From Cyanobacteriota bacterium (GTDB lineage Bacteria; Cyanobacteriota; Cyanobacteriia; Phormidesmidales; Phormidesmidaceae), in assembly GCA_027592485.1 (NCBI GenBank), contig JAQCKL010000233.1:1-7127 (forward strand): a DNA stretch of 7,127 bases. Direction: 5' to 3'. Every line of letters begins with the position of its first letter. Position 1 is the first letter of the stretch. The position numbers and the translations under genes were made by a program. A model generated the notes under the pieces. It did no database searches and was not told the origin of the DNA. It was given only the letters and a program-made list of their open reading frames with translations. This document shows, in pieces, positions 7,094-7,127 of the stretch.

Positions 7094-7127
7094 AATCGCT
7101 ACGCGAGTCGCCGCACCATGATGCGAA

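Noticed and set aside
1..7127. CRISPR array, tRNA or rRNA genes, complete insertion sequence
   Set aside because: No regularly spaced direct repeats, cloverleaf-like segment, rRNA motifs or transposase-like protein were seen on either strand.

Overview
The window looks like chromosomal DNA from a cyanobacterium, probably a GC-rich filamentous or Leptolyngbya-like lineage; the genus is inference. Two things point there. There are at least eight perfect copies of the HIP1 octamer GCGATCGC in 7.1 kb, where chance predicts far fewer than one. There is also a caspase-like CHAT-domain protein of the TPR-CHAT type common in cyanobacteria. The genes lack obvious strong Shine-Dalgarno sequences, which also fits.

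Layout. Positions 1-60 hold a candidate rho-independent terminator for an unseen plus-strand gene. Positions 108-1370 (+) encode the C-terminal part of a TPR-CHAT protein. Its catalytic His and Cys are present, but its N-terminal TPR part is missing: family-like sequence runs upstream of the only usable start and is cut by an in-frame stop at 57-59. An 89-bp gap separates its stop codon from that of a convergent minus-strand gene set covering 1460 to the right edge.

The minus-strand set, in transcription order, is: a membrane-anchored periplasmic adaptor (7093 to 5312; the start is uncertain because the frame is open to the window edge), a small lipoprotein (5271 to 4801) and an RND-family inner-membrane permease (4642 to 1460). 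The first two genes are 40 bp apart. The last two are separated by 158 bp holding a nested palindromic repeat of about 90 bp. No outer-membrane (TolC-like) partner and no regulator are inside the window.

How the genes work together (inference). The permease and adaptor would form most of a tripartite envelope efflux pump. Three features suggest a metal cargo, copper or silver being the obvious candidates: a Met/His-rich stretch just outside the adaptor's membrane anchor, a Met-rich linker in the lipoprotein, and a Met-rich YtkA/FixH-like domain carried both as a C-terminal extension of the adaptor and as the whole globular part of the lipoprotein. The permease is unusual. It keeps the TM4 Asp-Asp pair of drug-type RND pumps, lacks the TM10 lysine of AcrB, and has methionines near the places where CusA has its substrate-binding methionine triad.
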